A stretch of DNA of 31,782 bases from Candidatus Nanopelagicales bacterium (GTDB lineage: Bacteria > Actinomycetota > Actinomycetes > S36-B12), in contig JAURQC010000018.1 in NCBI GenBank assembly GCA_030836325.1, positions 1 to 31,782 of the forward strand. The letters run 5' to 3'. The position numbers were made by a program, and so were the translations under genes. Positions 15,897 through 22,519 of the stretch are shown in pieces. Under the pieces are notes generated by a model. That model was not told the origin of the DNA and made no database searches. It saw nothing but the letters and a program-made list of their open reading frames with translations. Numbering within the stretch: position 1 is the stretch's first letter; each line of letters begins with the position of its first letter.

Positions 15897-17221
15897 TTGC
15901 CAGCGTGACTGGGCTCGATGAAGTCCGGCACCCATCGCTCGATCTCGCCGCGGGCAGGCACAGTTGCATCGAGCTGGCACAGCACACCGATGCTGCCGAG
16001 CCACACGCGGTGAATCAGTGCGTAGGACGGCGGGAGATTAATTTTCAAGCCGACGGCGAAGTCAGGACTGCGGAAGTCATTGATTCGCGTGAACTGACCT
16101 CGGAGCCACTCGCGGTTGAAGTGGAAGTACTCGTGGCGTGCCGGTTCCACGAATGGATCGAGGTAGTTGAGTAGTTGCTCGGGATCAACATCGACGTGCG
16201 GAAGCACGAAGCCCTCGTCGCGAAGTCCTTCGACGACTCGTTGCGCGTCGCCACTCTGGGCAATCCGAAGCAGGGTGCCCATTGCCGGAGGAAGTCCGTC
16301 CGGCAGCACCGCCACCGCTCCAAAGTCGAAAACGCAGAGACGACCATCGTTGGTCATTCGGAAATTACCCGGGTGTGGATCTGCGTGGAGCAGTCCGGCG
16401 CGCGAGGGTCCGGACAGCAGGAATCGTTCGTAGAGAAGTCCGATGCGGTCGCGTTCTTCTGGGGTTCCGTTCGCAATGATGTCGGACATTGGTCGGCCGT
16501 CTACCCACTCGGTGATGAGTACGTGAGGGGCTGCGGCCAGTACGTGGGGGATGCAGAACTCGGGATCGCCGTCGAAGGCAACCGCGAACTGGCGCTGGTA
16601 CTGGGATTCGCCGAGATAGTCCAGTTCCTCGATGACACGCTCTTTGAGTTCGGCGATCAGTGACTTGAGATCCAAGCCTGGAACCCAGGAAGCAAAAAGT
16701 TTGCCCATCCGGGCCATTTGGTTGAGATCCGCAATGAGCGCCTTGTCCGCCCCGGGGTACTGGACCTTGACAGCGACCTCACGTCCGTCGTGCCAGATTG
16801 CCTTGTGCACCTGACCGATGGAGGCAGCTCCGGCGGGTTTGTCGTCGAAGTGGGTGAATTGGTCGCGCCAGTCGGCACCCAGAGAGTCAGCGAGGATTGC
16901 ATGGACGGTCTCAGCGGGCATTGCTGGTGCTGCATCCTGCAACTTCGTCAACGTTGCCCGGTATGGACCGGCCACCTCCTCGGGAAGGGCCGCCTCGAAG
17001 ATGCTCATAGCCTGGCCGAGTTTCATTGCTCCGCCCTTGAGCTCCCCGAGAACGGCGAAGATCTGTTCAGCCGTACGTTGCTGGATCTCGGCGGTGACCA
17101 CTTCTGCAGGCTTGCCGCCGACCTTCTTGCCAAAGCCCCACGCTGCCCGACCGGCATAGGACGCCGGCAAAGTGGCGATTCGGACGCTTCGCGTCAGTGC
17201 GTTCTTGGGAATGTCGGGCAC
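15893..17221 (-). CDS. ABC1/UbiB/AarF-family atypical kinase
   Basis: 442 residues with the GTG at 17221, close to its M. tuberculosis positional counterpart Rv3197. Family motifs: KLGQ at 67-70, the Ala-rich nucleotide loop PAGAASIGQVH (129-139), Lys152 in VKVQYPG, LITEWVDG, the catalytic loop HADPHPGNF (279-287) and DFG (299-301). These residues are intact, so an active UbiB-like ATPase/kinase is expected. UbiB proteins support quinone or lipid metabolism, while the actinobacterial member at this locus has been tied to intrinsic drug resistance in mycobacteria; the substrate is unknown. The hexamer GACAAT lies 6 nt upstream of the GTG, yet the start also overlaps the end of the E1-like gene by 28 nt, so it may be both coupled and separately transcribed. 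A longer reading frame to 17311 is rejected as overlap with that gene. Confidence 0.93.
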   Translation of the reverse strand: MPDIPKNALTRSVRIATLPASYAGRAAWGFGKKVGGKPAEVVTAEIQQRTAEQIFAVLGELKGGAMKLGQAMSIFEAALPEEVAGPYRATLTKLQDAAPAMPAETVHAILADSLGADWRDQFTHFDDKPAGAASIGQVHKAIWHDGREVAVKVQYPGADKALIADLNQMARMGKLFASWVPGLDLKSLIAELKERVIEELDYLGESQYQRQFAVAFDGDPEFCIPHVLAAAPHVLITEWVDGRPMSDIIANGTPEERDRIGLLYERFLLSGPSRAGLLHADPHPGNFRMTNDGRLCVFDFGAVAVLPDGLPPAMGTLLRIAQSGDAQRVVEGLRDEGFVLPHVDVDPEQLLNYLDPFVEPARHEYFHFNREWLRGQFTRINDFRSPDFAVGLKINLPPSYALIHRVWLGSIGVLCQLDATVPARGEIERWVPDFIEPSHAGN

Positions 17222-18192
17222 TCGCCCATTGTCACCGAGGTTGATCGATCCTGCGCGTCGCGGTCCCCCCGGAGGGCGGCCGGCGCGCCCGCGCCCCACA
17301 GGCAGCCGCATTCGGGGTGTGCGGCAACGAGGTGCTCGCTGGCTCGGAAACTGGGAGTTTCGATCACTATCCGTCGCGGTGATGCGCGTTCAGAAGAGTC
17401 GATCCAGTTTCTGACCATGGCCACGGCGTGAACGGCACTGTGTGAGGCAAGTAACGAATCGGTCGCCACGGGGAGATTCGTGCGGTGCTGGATCCATTGG
17501 CTAATGATCGATGGCCAGAGATGATTGGTGTCGCGATGGTGCAGGAAGCTGCACCGCAAGCAGGGGGTTCGTCCAGGTTCGACGAGTGGACCAACGCTGG
17601 CGCGGCCGCGGTATGCAGTTATCGGCAGGTGCGGACGATCCTGGGCTGCCGATGGCAGCCAGGACAAGACTGCTTCGGGAGCATCGGCAGGCACGGATGC
17701 GCACACGATCACGATGTCCGCAGGCACCACACTGGTGTGATTGACGGCGTTCAAGCCACCGGCCAGCAATGTCTCCCTGAGCAAACTCACCCAGCGATCG
17801 TCACCGATGACAGCAACGGACGATGCCATTCTCGAGGCGATCGCCGAGGCCGGGTGGTTGTGCCACGTTGACAACGCGACGAGAGACGGCTGTGCGGCGA
17901 GTCTTTCTTGGGGAGAGAGCCACCAGCATTCACCGGGATCTTGCAATGCGCCTCGATTGCGGACCTCGTCGATGACACTGGCCGCGCGTTGGGTGTGACC
18001 GGGAAATGCATCGAGGGCCTCGCCCCATGAGTGGAAATTAGGCAATCCACGAAGCCACGTCGTTTCCGCTTCGGAGAGCAATGTGGGGTACGGGTTGTCT
18101 CCGATGTGCACACGGTGCGCGTCGATGCGGATGATCGCGGTGTCTGGGCGCAATCGAGGGCAGGGGGGTTCGGTTTTACTCGAGTTCGACAT
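17194..18192 (-). CDS. Degenerate E1/ThiF-like protein (TOMM leader-binding type)
   Basis: 332 residues from the ATG at 18192. The C-terminal half looks like an E1/ThiF fold: a Rossmann strand SSVAVIGDD (about 124-132), VVPADIVIVCASVPAD, EPGRTPCLRCSFLHHRD with C211 and C214, and HPECGCLWG with C295 and C297, the usual structural zinc site. The glycine-rich ATP loop of true E1 enzymes (GxGxxG) is replaced by GDDRW, and no catalytic Cys or Arg is obvious, so adenylation is unlikely. Such proteins are often annotated as TOMM precursor leader-peptide-binding. No cyclodehydratase or precursor peptide is visible here, so its role is unknown. It overlaps the ABC1-kinase start by 28 nt, a conserved-block neighbour, suggesting joint function. 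A start at 18249 is possible; AATCGT at 18199-18204 favours 18192. Confidence 0.8.
   Translation of the reverse strand: MSNSSKTEPPCPRLRPDTAIIRIDAHRVHIGDNPYPTLLSEAETTWLRGLPNFHSWGEALDAFPGHTQRAASVIDEVRNRGALQDPGECWWLSPQERLAAQPSLVALSTWHNHPASAIASRMASSVAVIGDDRWVSLLRETLLAGGLNAVNHTSVVPADIVIVCASVPADAPEAVLSWLPSAAQDRPHLPITAYRGRASVGPLVEPGRTPCLRCSFLHHRDTNHLWPSIISQWIQHRTNLPVATDSLLASHSAVHAVAMVRNWIDSSERASPRRIVIETPSFRASEHLVAAHPECGCLWGAGAPAALRGDRDAQDRSTSVTMGECPTFPRTH
17228..17233 (-). promoter_or_regulatory. -10-like element within E1-like gene, before ABC1 kinase
   Basis: GACAAT on the minus strand has A at -11 and T at -7 relative to the GTG at 17221. It lies inside the upstream coding sequence, so it would be an internal leaderless promoter. 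Confidence 0.4.
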
Positions 18193-18278
18193 GCGCCGAC
18201 GATTGCGGCAAAGGCTTGTGGACGGCCAGATGCGATCCACAGGCTCCATCGGCTAACGAAGCAATGGCAGCACACCGC

Positions 18279-19562
18279 TCACGAGCAAAAATCAACAATC
18301 ACCTCCGCGAGAACCGCGGCACACGTCATGACGTCGTCGATGGCGACGTACTCGTCCGGTGCGTGGGCGACGCGTGAGTCGCCCGGCCCGTACTGCACCG
18401 TGGGGATCCCGCCCTTGCCGACGAGAAGCCGCAGGTCCGACCCATATGGTCCGCCGTAGGTCTCGGGAGTAGCGCCTGCTGTGCGCGTGTGGGCGTCACG
18501 GACTAAGGACACGATGGGTGCGTCCGGCTCCGTGCGTCCGGAGTGGAATTGGCCGCCCCACCATTCGACCGTGACCGGATGCTCGCGCAGCCACGCGTCC
18601 GACTCGCACACGCGTGAAACGGCTGCCTCAAGCTCGCGTCGCGCGTGATCGGCGGTCTCATCGAGAGCGACTCCCAGACGTCCTTCGGCGATCAACAAAT
18701 CGGGAACAGTTGATGCCCAGTCGCCTGCGTGCACCGTACCGATGGACAACGGGTAGGCAATCGGCCAACGTTTCATGAGCGGATCAACGTGGGCGTTGCG
18801 GATCGCCTCGAGTTCGGACAGCGCTCGTAGCACCGGCACGAATTTCTCGATGGAACTGACGCCCTCCGACCGGCGTGACGCATGGATTGCGGCACCGGGC
18901 ACCCGAAGCCGGAAGGTGAGTGCCCCGCCGTTGGCGGGGACGAGATCCAAGTCGGTCGGCTCAGGAATGACGCATGCATCGATTGGGGTAGCAGCGAGTT
19001 GTTCTAGTGCAGCGTAGGTGCCCAGCCCACCGTCTTCTTCGCCGCTGACGGGGCATAGCAAAACGTCCCCTCTGAGCGACACTCCTGATGCGCGAACCAT
19101 TCGTACGGCTTCCCATGCTGCAACGAGTCCTGCCTTCATATCGCAAGCGCCGCGTGCGATGACAACTGAGCGGCCATCGATCTCAGCTGTCCTGGGCGTA
19201 AAAGGGTCGCCGCTCCAAGCATGTATGTCCCCGGGCGGCACGACGTCGGTATGGCCGTCTATGAGCAAAGTGCGGCCATCACCGGTACCCGCGAGCCGAG
19301 CTAGAACACCCAAGGCTCGTTGTCTATCGACCTCCATCCCGGGGAAGTCGGGCTGAGCCATAGTGGAGGTGACGTCTATGTCCCACGTAGAGACCTCGAG
19401 CCCCTCGGCGATCCACCGGTCGGCTAGGTGGCGTTGAGCATCGATTTCCGCGTTGGTTCCACCGAGCGAGGGAATCCTCAGCAACTCATCGAGGTCAGTC
19501 AAAAGCCGGTCGGCGTCAACGCGGGAAATCCAGTTTTCGGGTCGGGGTGAGTCCTCGGGCAC
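18279..19562 (-). CDS. M20-family metallopeptidase (ArgE/DapE-like)
   Basis: 427-residue di-zinc hydrolase. Metal and catalytic residues are all present: H104 and D106 in DGHTDVVP, D141 in GACDMKAG, the catalytic/ligand pair E175-E176 in SGEEDGG, E201 in IPEPT, and a C-terminal His in RVAHAPDEYV. The central lid domain begins near residue 215 (LRVPGAAIHASRRSEG). The family covers N-acetylornithine deacetylase, succinyl-diaminopimelate desuccinylase, carboxypeptidases and aminoacylases; sequence alone does not choose among these, and no arg or dap genes are adjacent. GTG start at 19562 with CACAAT 6 nt upstream, probably leaderless. It is the first gene of a minus-strand run continuing to the E1-like gene, whose start is 86 bp downstream, and is divergent from DUF5679. 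Confidence 0.92.
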   Translation of the reverse strand: MPEDSPRPENWISRVDADRLLTDLDELLRIPSLGGTNAEIDAQRHLADRWIAEGLEVSTWDIDVTSTMAQPDFPGMEVDRQRALGVLARLAGTGDGRTLLIDGHTDVVPPGDIHAWSGDPFTPRTAEIDGRSVVIARGACDMKAGLVAAWEAVRMVRASGVSLRGDVLLCPVSGEEDGGLGTYAALEQLAATPIDACVIPEPTDLDLVPANGGALTFRLRVPGAAIHASRRSEGVSSIEKFVPVLRALSELEAIRNAHVDPLMKRWPIAYPLSIGTVHAGDWASTVPDLLIAEGRLGVALDETADHARRELEAAVSRVCESDAWLREHPVTVEWWGGQFHSGRTEPDAPIVSLVRDAHTRTAGATPETYGGPYGSDLRLLVGKGGIPTVQYGPGDSRVAHAPDEYVAIDDVMTCAAVLAEVIVDFCS

Positions 19563-19568
19563 GGGCCA

Positions 19569-19574
19569 ATTGTG
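19569..19574 (-). promoter_or_regulatory. -10-like element before M20 peptidase
   Basis: CACAAT on the minus strand, 6 nt before the GTG at 19562, differs from TACAAT only in its first base. No Shine-Dalgarno sequence is present. Confidence 0.5.
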
Positions 19575-19614
19575 CGGGAGGGTGGTCTGAACCGATTCTT
19601 CGAGGGGAAAAGCG

Positions 19615-19626
19615 GGTTATTTAACC
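19615..19626. repeat. AT-rich palindrome between divergent genes
   Basis: GGTTATTTAACC is a 12-bp palindrome-like site (5-bp arms, 2-bp centre) in the AT-rich part of the 209-bp divergent region between the M20 peptidase and DUF5679. It could be an operator for either gene; no regulator is identified. Confidence 0.35.
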
Positions 19627-19702
19627 GAATTGTCTGATTATTTCCCGCGGCACGACGGCGCGTGCCTCTTATCTACCCCCTTGCTGCCCTAGGGTGAATT
19701 CG

Positions 19703-19749
19703 TGCCCACGGGGCATCAGGTGGCGCCTGCCACCGACCGCTGAGGCGGT
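19703..19749 (+). promoter_or_regulatory. Three tandem hairpins in the DUF5679 5' leader
   Basis: Consecutive short inverted repeats: TGCCC/GGGCA (19703-19715, 3-nt loop), GGTGGC/GCCACC (19719-19734, 4-nt loop) and ACCGC/GCGGT (19736-19749, 4-nt loop). They end 11 nt before the AGGAGG Shine-Dalgarno. TAGGGT at 19690-19695 could be the -10, which would put the whole array in the leader. Possible roles are transcript stability or translation control. Confidence 0.4.
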
Positions 19750-19771
19750 AGATCGGCAAGAGGAGGGCCCC

Positions 19772-19927
19772 ATGGCCGAGGAATACACCGGTGAGGCGTA
19801 CTGCGTGAAGTGCAAGGAGAAGCGCGAGTTCACCGGACACGTTGAGGAGAAGAACGGCCGTCGCTTCGCCAAGGGCATCTGCCCGGTTTGCGGCACCAAG
19901 GTCACGAGGATCTTGGGCAAGGCCTAG
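19772..19927 (+). CDS. DUF5679 small double-CXXC protein
   Basis: 51 residues: MAEEYTGEAY, then C11-X2-C14, a basic middle, and C37-X2-C40 followed by GTKVTRILGKA. This matches the actinobacterial DUF5679 family, a small zinc ribbon of unknown function, often near uvrD2 and the E1-like gene. The four cysteines should bind one zinc ion; the many lysines and arginines would suit RNA or DNA contact, which is inference. The start is fixed by a perfect AGGAGG at 19761-19766, 5 nt before the ATG. This is one of the strongest Shine-Dalgarno sites in the window, so high expression is plausible. It is followed by a terminator-like hairpin at 19982-20026 and so is probably transcribed alone. Confidence 0.95.
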   Translation: MAEEYTGEAYCVKCKEKREFTGHVEEKNGRRFAKGICPVCGTKVTRILGKA

Positions 19928-19981
19928 TTCGGCCTCCGACGGCTCTAGGGCAAACCGCCCGGTCGTCACCAGTTTCCGCGC

Positions 19982-20026
19982 AAGGCCCGGAAGCCCTGGC
20001 ATCAAGCCAGCGGTATCCGGGCCTTT
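19982..20026 (+). terminator. Nested hairpin terminator after DUF5679
   Basis: A perfect 10-bp stem AAGGCCCGGA (19982-19991) / TCCGGGCCTT (20016-20025) encloses a second stem CTGGC/GCCAG (19996-20010). A short T run (CCTTT) follows. It lies between the DUF5679 stop and the -10 of the next gene. Confidence 0.6.
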
Positions 20027-20036
20027 CGCTTGCGGT

Positions 20037-20042
20037 TACCGT
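20037..20042 (+). promoter_or_regulatory. -10 element of leaderless promoter for the DUF2342 protease
   Basis: TACCGT (TANNNT) is followed by 6 nt and then the ATG at 20049. No Shine-Dalgarno sequence is present. Confidence 0.6.
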
Positions 20043-20048
20043 GGTGAC

Positions 20049-21437
20049 ATGAGCATGCCCTTCGGCTTCGGAGCCCCGGGATCTGGGGACAACAACCCGT
20101 TCGACGCCAACGCGCTCGGACAAGCACTCCAACAACTCGGCCAGATGATGCAGTCCGCCGGAGCGCCAGGTGCCGATGGTCCGGTGAACTGGTCGATCGT
20201 CGAGGACGTTGCGCGTAAGGCGCTGGTCGCTGCTGGTGATCCGTCGATTTCGGAGGGTCAGCGAGAGGCGGTGACGTCGGCGATCTCACTTGCGGAACTG
20301 TGGCTAGATGAGGTCACCCAATTCCCTGCTTCGGGCGCGCCCGTTCAGGCGTGGTCGCGTAGTGACTGGCTCGTGACCACCGGCCCCGCGTGGAAGCGGA
20401 TCGTGTCGCCTATCGCTGAGCACGTAACCGGCGCAGTAGCCGGCATGATGCCCAGTGGTCAGGACCTCACGCAGATGAGCAGCGACGATCTCAATGCGGC
20501 ACTGCCCGAGCAACTGCGCGGAATGCTCCCGGACGGAATGCCTCCTGAGTTTCTTCAGATGCTGCAACCCATGATGGGCATGGTGCAGCAGCTGGGCGCT
20601 GCCGCTTTTGCCATGCAGGTGGGCCAGGCGCTTGCCGGGCTCGCGGACCAAGTCTTGTCGGCTTCCGATATTGGCATTCCTTTGACGGAGACGCCGCACA
20701 CCGCGGTGCTTGCGAACAATGTCGCGGCCTTCTCCGAAGGACTCGAAGTGTCGCCATCGGATGCGTTGATGTACGTAGCGCTGCGAGAGGCCGCTCACCA
20801 GAGACTCTTTGTTCACGTTCCCTGGCTCGCACCTCGGGTAGTCGGGGCGGTTGAGCAGTACGCCCGCTACATGAAGGTCGATTCTGAGCGGTTGTCGGAG
20901 GCCATGGGGGATGTGGACATCTCGAATCCCGAAGCTCTGCAACAGGTGCTCGCCGGAGGCTTGCTCACGCCGGAGGACACACCCGAACAGAAGGCCGCCA
21001 TCGCTCGACTGGAGACCTTGTTGGCATGTATCGAGGGGTGGGTGGACGAGGTCGTTCAGCAGGCCAGCGGGGAACGACTTCCAGCATTGACTGCCTTGAC
21101 CGAAGCTATGCGTCGTCGGCGTGCGGCCGGGGGTCCGGCAGAGCGGACTTTCGCAGCTCTCGTGGGCATGGAACTGCGTCCCCGAGCCATGCGCGAAGCC
21201 CACACGGTTTTTGCAGCTATCCGCGCGAGTCGCGGAGCAGAGGCGCGCGATGCCGTGTGGTCCCACCCCGACCTATTGCCTGGCCCGGAGGATCTTGAGG
21301 ATCCGCTTGGCTTCGCACAGGGTTCGGGTGCAGTCCCGGACACGATTGATTGGCTGGAAGACAGTGGGCTGGAAGACGAAGCCTTTGGCGGTGAGTTCGG
21401 CGGTGAGTCAAACGATGGAGACGACGCATCCTCATGA
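20049..21437 (+). CDS. DUF2342 zinc-dependent metalloprotease-like protein
   Basis: 462 residues, similar in length to the positional counterpart Rv3195. The N-terminal 45 residues are low in complexity (Gly/Asn/Gln-rich, FGFGAPGSGDNNPFD). The core contains the family signature LREAAHQRLFVHVPWL (about residue 250), which stands where a zinc-protease helix would be, and VEQYARYM downstream. The family is labelled zinc-dependent metalloprotease or coenzyme F420 biosynthesis-associated; no activity is firmly established and a classic HEXXH is absent, so the enzyme role is tentative. The last 50 residues are acidic and probably disordered. The ATG at 20049 is supported by the TACCGT element; longer frames run into the DUF5679 gene. 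It overlaps the Nudix gene by ATGA. Confidence 0.9.
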   Translation: MSMPFGFGAPGSGDNNPFDANALGQALQQLGQMMQSAGAPGADGPVNWSIVEDVARKALVAAGDPSISEGQREAVTSAISLAELWLDEVTQFPASGAPVQAWSRSDWLVTTGPAWKRIVSPIAEHVTGAVAGMMPSGQDLTQMSSDDLNAALPEQLRGMLPDGMPPEFLQMLQPMMGMVQQLGAAAFAMQVGQALAGLADQVLSASDIGIPLTETPHTAVLANNVAAFSEGLEVSPSDALMYVALREAAHQRLFVHVPWLAPRVVGAVEQYARYMKVDSERLSEAMGDVDISNPEALQQVLAGGLLTPEDTPEQKAAIARLETLLACIEGWVDEVVQQASGERLPALTALTEAMRRRRAAGGPAERTFAALVGMELRPRAMREAHTVFAAIRASRGAEARDAVWSHPDLLPGPEDLEDPLGFAQGSGAVPDTIDWLEDSGLEDEAFGGEFGGESNDGDDASS

Positions 21438-22021
21438 ACTTGCTTGAGGATGCTCGAGCCCTTCTCGCCGAATTCACCCACGACGATCCCGGCCAGCTGG
21501 CGCTCGCGCAGGAATACATCGACTTCGTCGATCGTCATGACGATGCCGTCTGGCGGTCCTGTCGCGTGGGACATGTGACCGCCAGTGCCATCGTTATTGA
21601 CGAGTCCGAGGGTCAGGTTCTGTTGACTCTGCATCCCAAGGTGGGCCGATGGCTGCAACTCGGAGGTCATCTGGAATCCGGTGACACCAGCATCGTGCAG
21701 GGCGCACTTCGAGAGGTGCGCGAGGAAAGCGGGATTAGCCACGGTCGAATCAGTGCGCTGCCCATCCGGCTAGATCGCCACGACGTTCCCTGTGGGCGCG
21801 ACGAGCAGGGACAGCCCTTGGCGAGCGTTCATTGGGATGTGCAGTTCCTGGTGTTGGCGCCGGATGCGGTTGACCTCGTCATGAGCGACGAGAGCGATGA
21901 CCTTGCTTGGTTCTCCGCCGATCTACAGCCCGATGTCGACGCATCGGTCCGTGCACTCGTCGCTGATGCCCAGGGTTGGCGCGACTCGGACGAGCGACGC
22001 TCGTGGCTCATTTTCGGGTAA
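21434..22021 (+). CDS. Nudix hydrolase
   Basis: 195 residues with a Nudix box at about 78-101 (GGHLESGDTS ... ALREVREESGI), including the metal-binding REVREE (93-98). The GGHxExGD form has one more residue before REV than the textbook box, a variant common in actinobacterial Nudix proteins. There is no zinc ribbon and no SQPWPFP, so it is not a NudC paralogue. The substrate (a nucleoside diphosphate linked to another moiety) cannot be predicted. The N terminus LLEDARALLAEF and C terminus RRSWLIFG look complete. The start codon lies in an ATGA overlap with the DUF2342 stop codon, so translation is probably coupled and the two genes form an operon that ends before the long intergenic element. 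Confidence 0.93.
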   Translation: MNLLEDARALLAEFTHDDPGQLALAQEYIDFVDRHDDAVWRSCRVGHVTASAIVIDESEGQVLLTLHPKVGRWLQLGGHLESGDTSIVQGALREVREESGISHGRISALPIRLDRHDVPCGRDEQGQPLASVHWDVQFLVLAPDAVDLVMSDESDDLAWFSADLQPDVDASVRALVADAQGWRDSDERRSWLIFG

Positions 22022-22039
22022 CGAGCCGCTTAGGAATTT

Positions 22040-22181
22040 TTCTCCACAGCCTGGGGGTGACGATTTCCTCCTGGAAGGGGTCTGTTCGAGGCGTATTCCT
22101 CAGGTTATTCACAGCGGAATTCACCGATATTCCACAACTCATCTCCGCGTTGCCCCCAGGCTGTCCCCAGTTCTATCCACA
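22040..22181 (+). promoter_or_regulatory. Cluster of four DnaA-box-like sites
   Basis: Four 9-mers in 142 bp, all on the plus strand: TTCTCCACA (22040-22048), TTATTCACA (22105-22113), TATTCCACA (22128-22136) and CTATCCACA (22173-22181). The first and fourth each differ by one base from TTATCCACA and fit the looser actinobacterial form; the second matches TTATNCACA exactly; the third has two mismatches. No dnaA or dnaN gene is nearby, so this is not the usual oriC context. It could be a DnaA-titrating or DnaA-regulated site. Confidence 0.45.
22046..22164. repeat. Perfect 12-bp inverted repeat around the DnaA-like sites
   Basis: ACAGCCTGGGGG (22046-22057) and CCCCCAGGCTGT (22153-22164) are exact reverse complements, 95 bp apart. 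They enclose the second and third DnaA-like sites, and the outer two sites touch or flank the arms. Confidence 0.7.
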
Positions 22182-22209
22182 CCCCGCGTGGGAAATCTGT
22201 CCGAACGGT

Positions 22210-22239
22210 TTGACGCAGACGTGGGTCCGTCCCTAGCGT
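22210..22239 (+). promoter_or_regulatory. Near-consensus housekeeping promoter
   Basis: -35 TTGACG (22210-22215), an 18-bp spacer and -10 TAGCGT (22234-22239). The expected transcription start is near 22246. This is the best -35/-10 pair I see in the window, and unlike the others it points at a non-coding stretch. Confidence 0.6.
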
Positions 22240-22245
22240 CTTCGC

Positions 22246-22325
22246 GTCGAAGCCCCCGGGATAACGGGTGGATGCACGCAAGGGGAAGGCGGGCATCCAT
22301 CATGCGCCCCGGGGGCTTCACGTAT
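22246..22325 (+). ncRNA. Candidate structured RNA or 5' leader
   Basis: Starting a few bases after the predicted transcription start, GAAGCCCCCGGG (22249-22260) pairs perfectly with CCCGGGGGCTTC (22308-22319). Within the 47-nt interior, TGGATGC (22269-22275) pairs with GCATCCA (22293-22299) around a purine-rich 17-nt loop. The result is a closed two-stem element with an internal loop. It does not match a riboswitch or small-RNA family I know (not SRP RNA, 6C, T-box or c-di-AMP type). It could be a free small RNA, a leader controlling the 22520/PDZ operon 274 nt downstream, or simply a long terminator for the Nudix operon. The T run after it is poor. Confidence 0.4.
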
Positions 22326-22412
22326 TTGGCCTGAATCGGGCACCTTCGGATGTCGTGCGCCTACAGCTCACGTGCTTTGCCATCAGGGCACGGATGGCCC
22401 CACCTTGGGCGC

Positions 22413-22434
22413 TGGCGTAGTCTCAACTACGTCA
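22413..22434 (+). repeat. 9-bp hairpin upstream of the 22520 gene
   Basis: TGGCGTAGT (22413-22421) pairs with ACTACGTCA (22426-22434) with one G-U pair and a CTCA loop. Its last bases are shared with a competing short stem CACCG/CGGTG (22433-22444), so the two foldings exclude each other. Confidence 0.45.
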
Positions 22435-22519
22435 CCGACCGGTGCGATGAGCATTGGTCGGGACTGGTCATGGATAGTCAAAGGTGTTCGTGACGGGGAT
22501 GAGGCGAGAGGAAGGTCTT

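Larger units (their letters stand above)
22022..22519. other. 498-bp gene-free region with regulatory and RNA-like structure
   Basis: No convincing coding sequence. The left 160 bp hold four DnaA-box-like sites and a 12-bp inverted repeat; the middle holds a near-consensus promoter followed at once by a second 12-bp inverted repeat with an inner hairpin; the right part has a 9-bp hairpin and leads to the GTG at 22520. It is by far the longest gap in an otherwise tightly packed window. Parts are listed separately. Confidence 0.8.

Noticed and set aside
17222..17311. N-terminal extension of the ABC1 kinase
   Set aside because: It lies inside the E1-like gene, is Gly/Arg/Pro-rich, and the GTG at 17221 gives the family length with a -10-like hexamer in front.
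17194..19927. Thiazole/oxazole-modified peptide (TOMM) cluster
   Set aside because: Only an E1-like protein with a degenerate nucleotide loop is present; there is no YcaO cyclodehydratase, dehydrogenase or precursor peptide.
22040..22181. Chromosomal replication origin
   Set aside because: No dnaA, dnaN, recF or gyr genes nearby and only four imperfect boxes; reported as a DnaA-box-like cluster instead.
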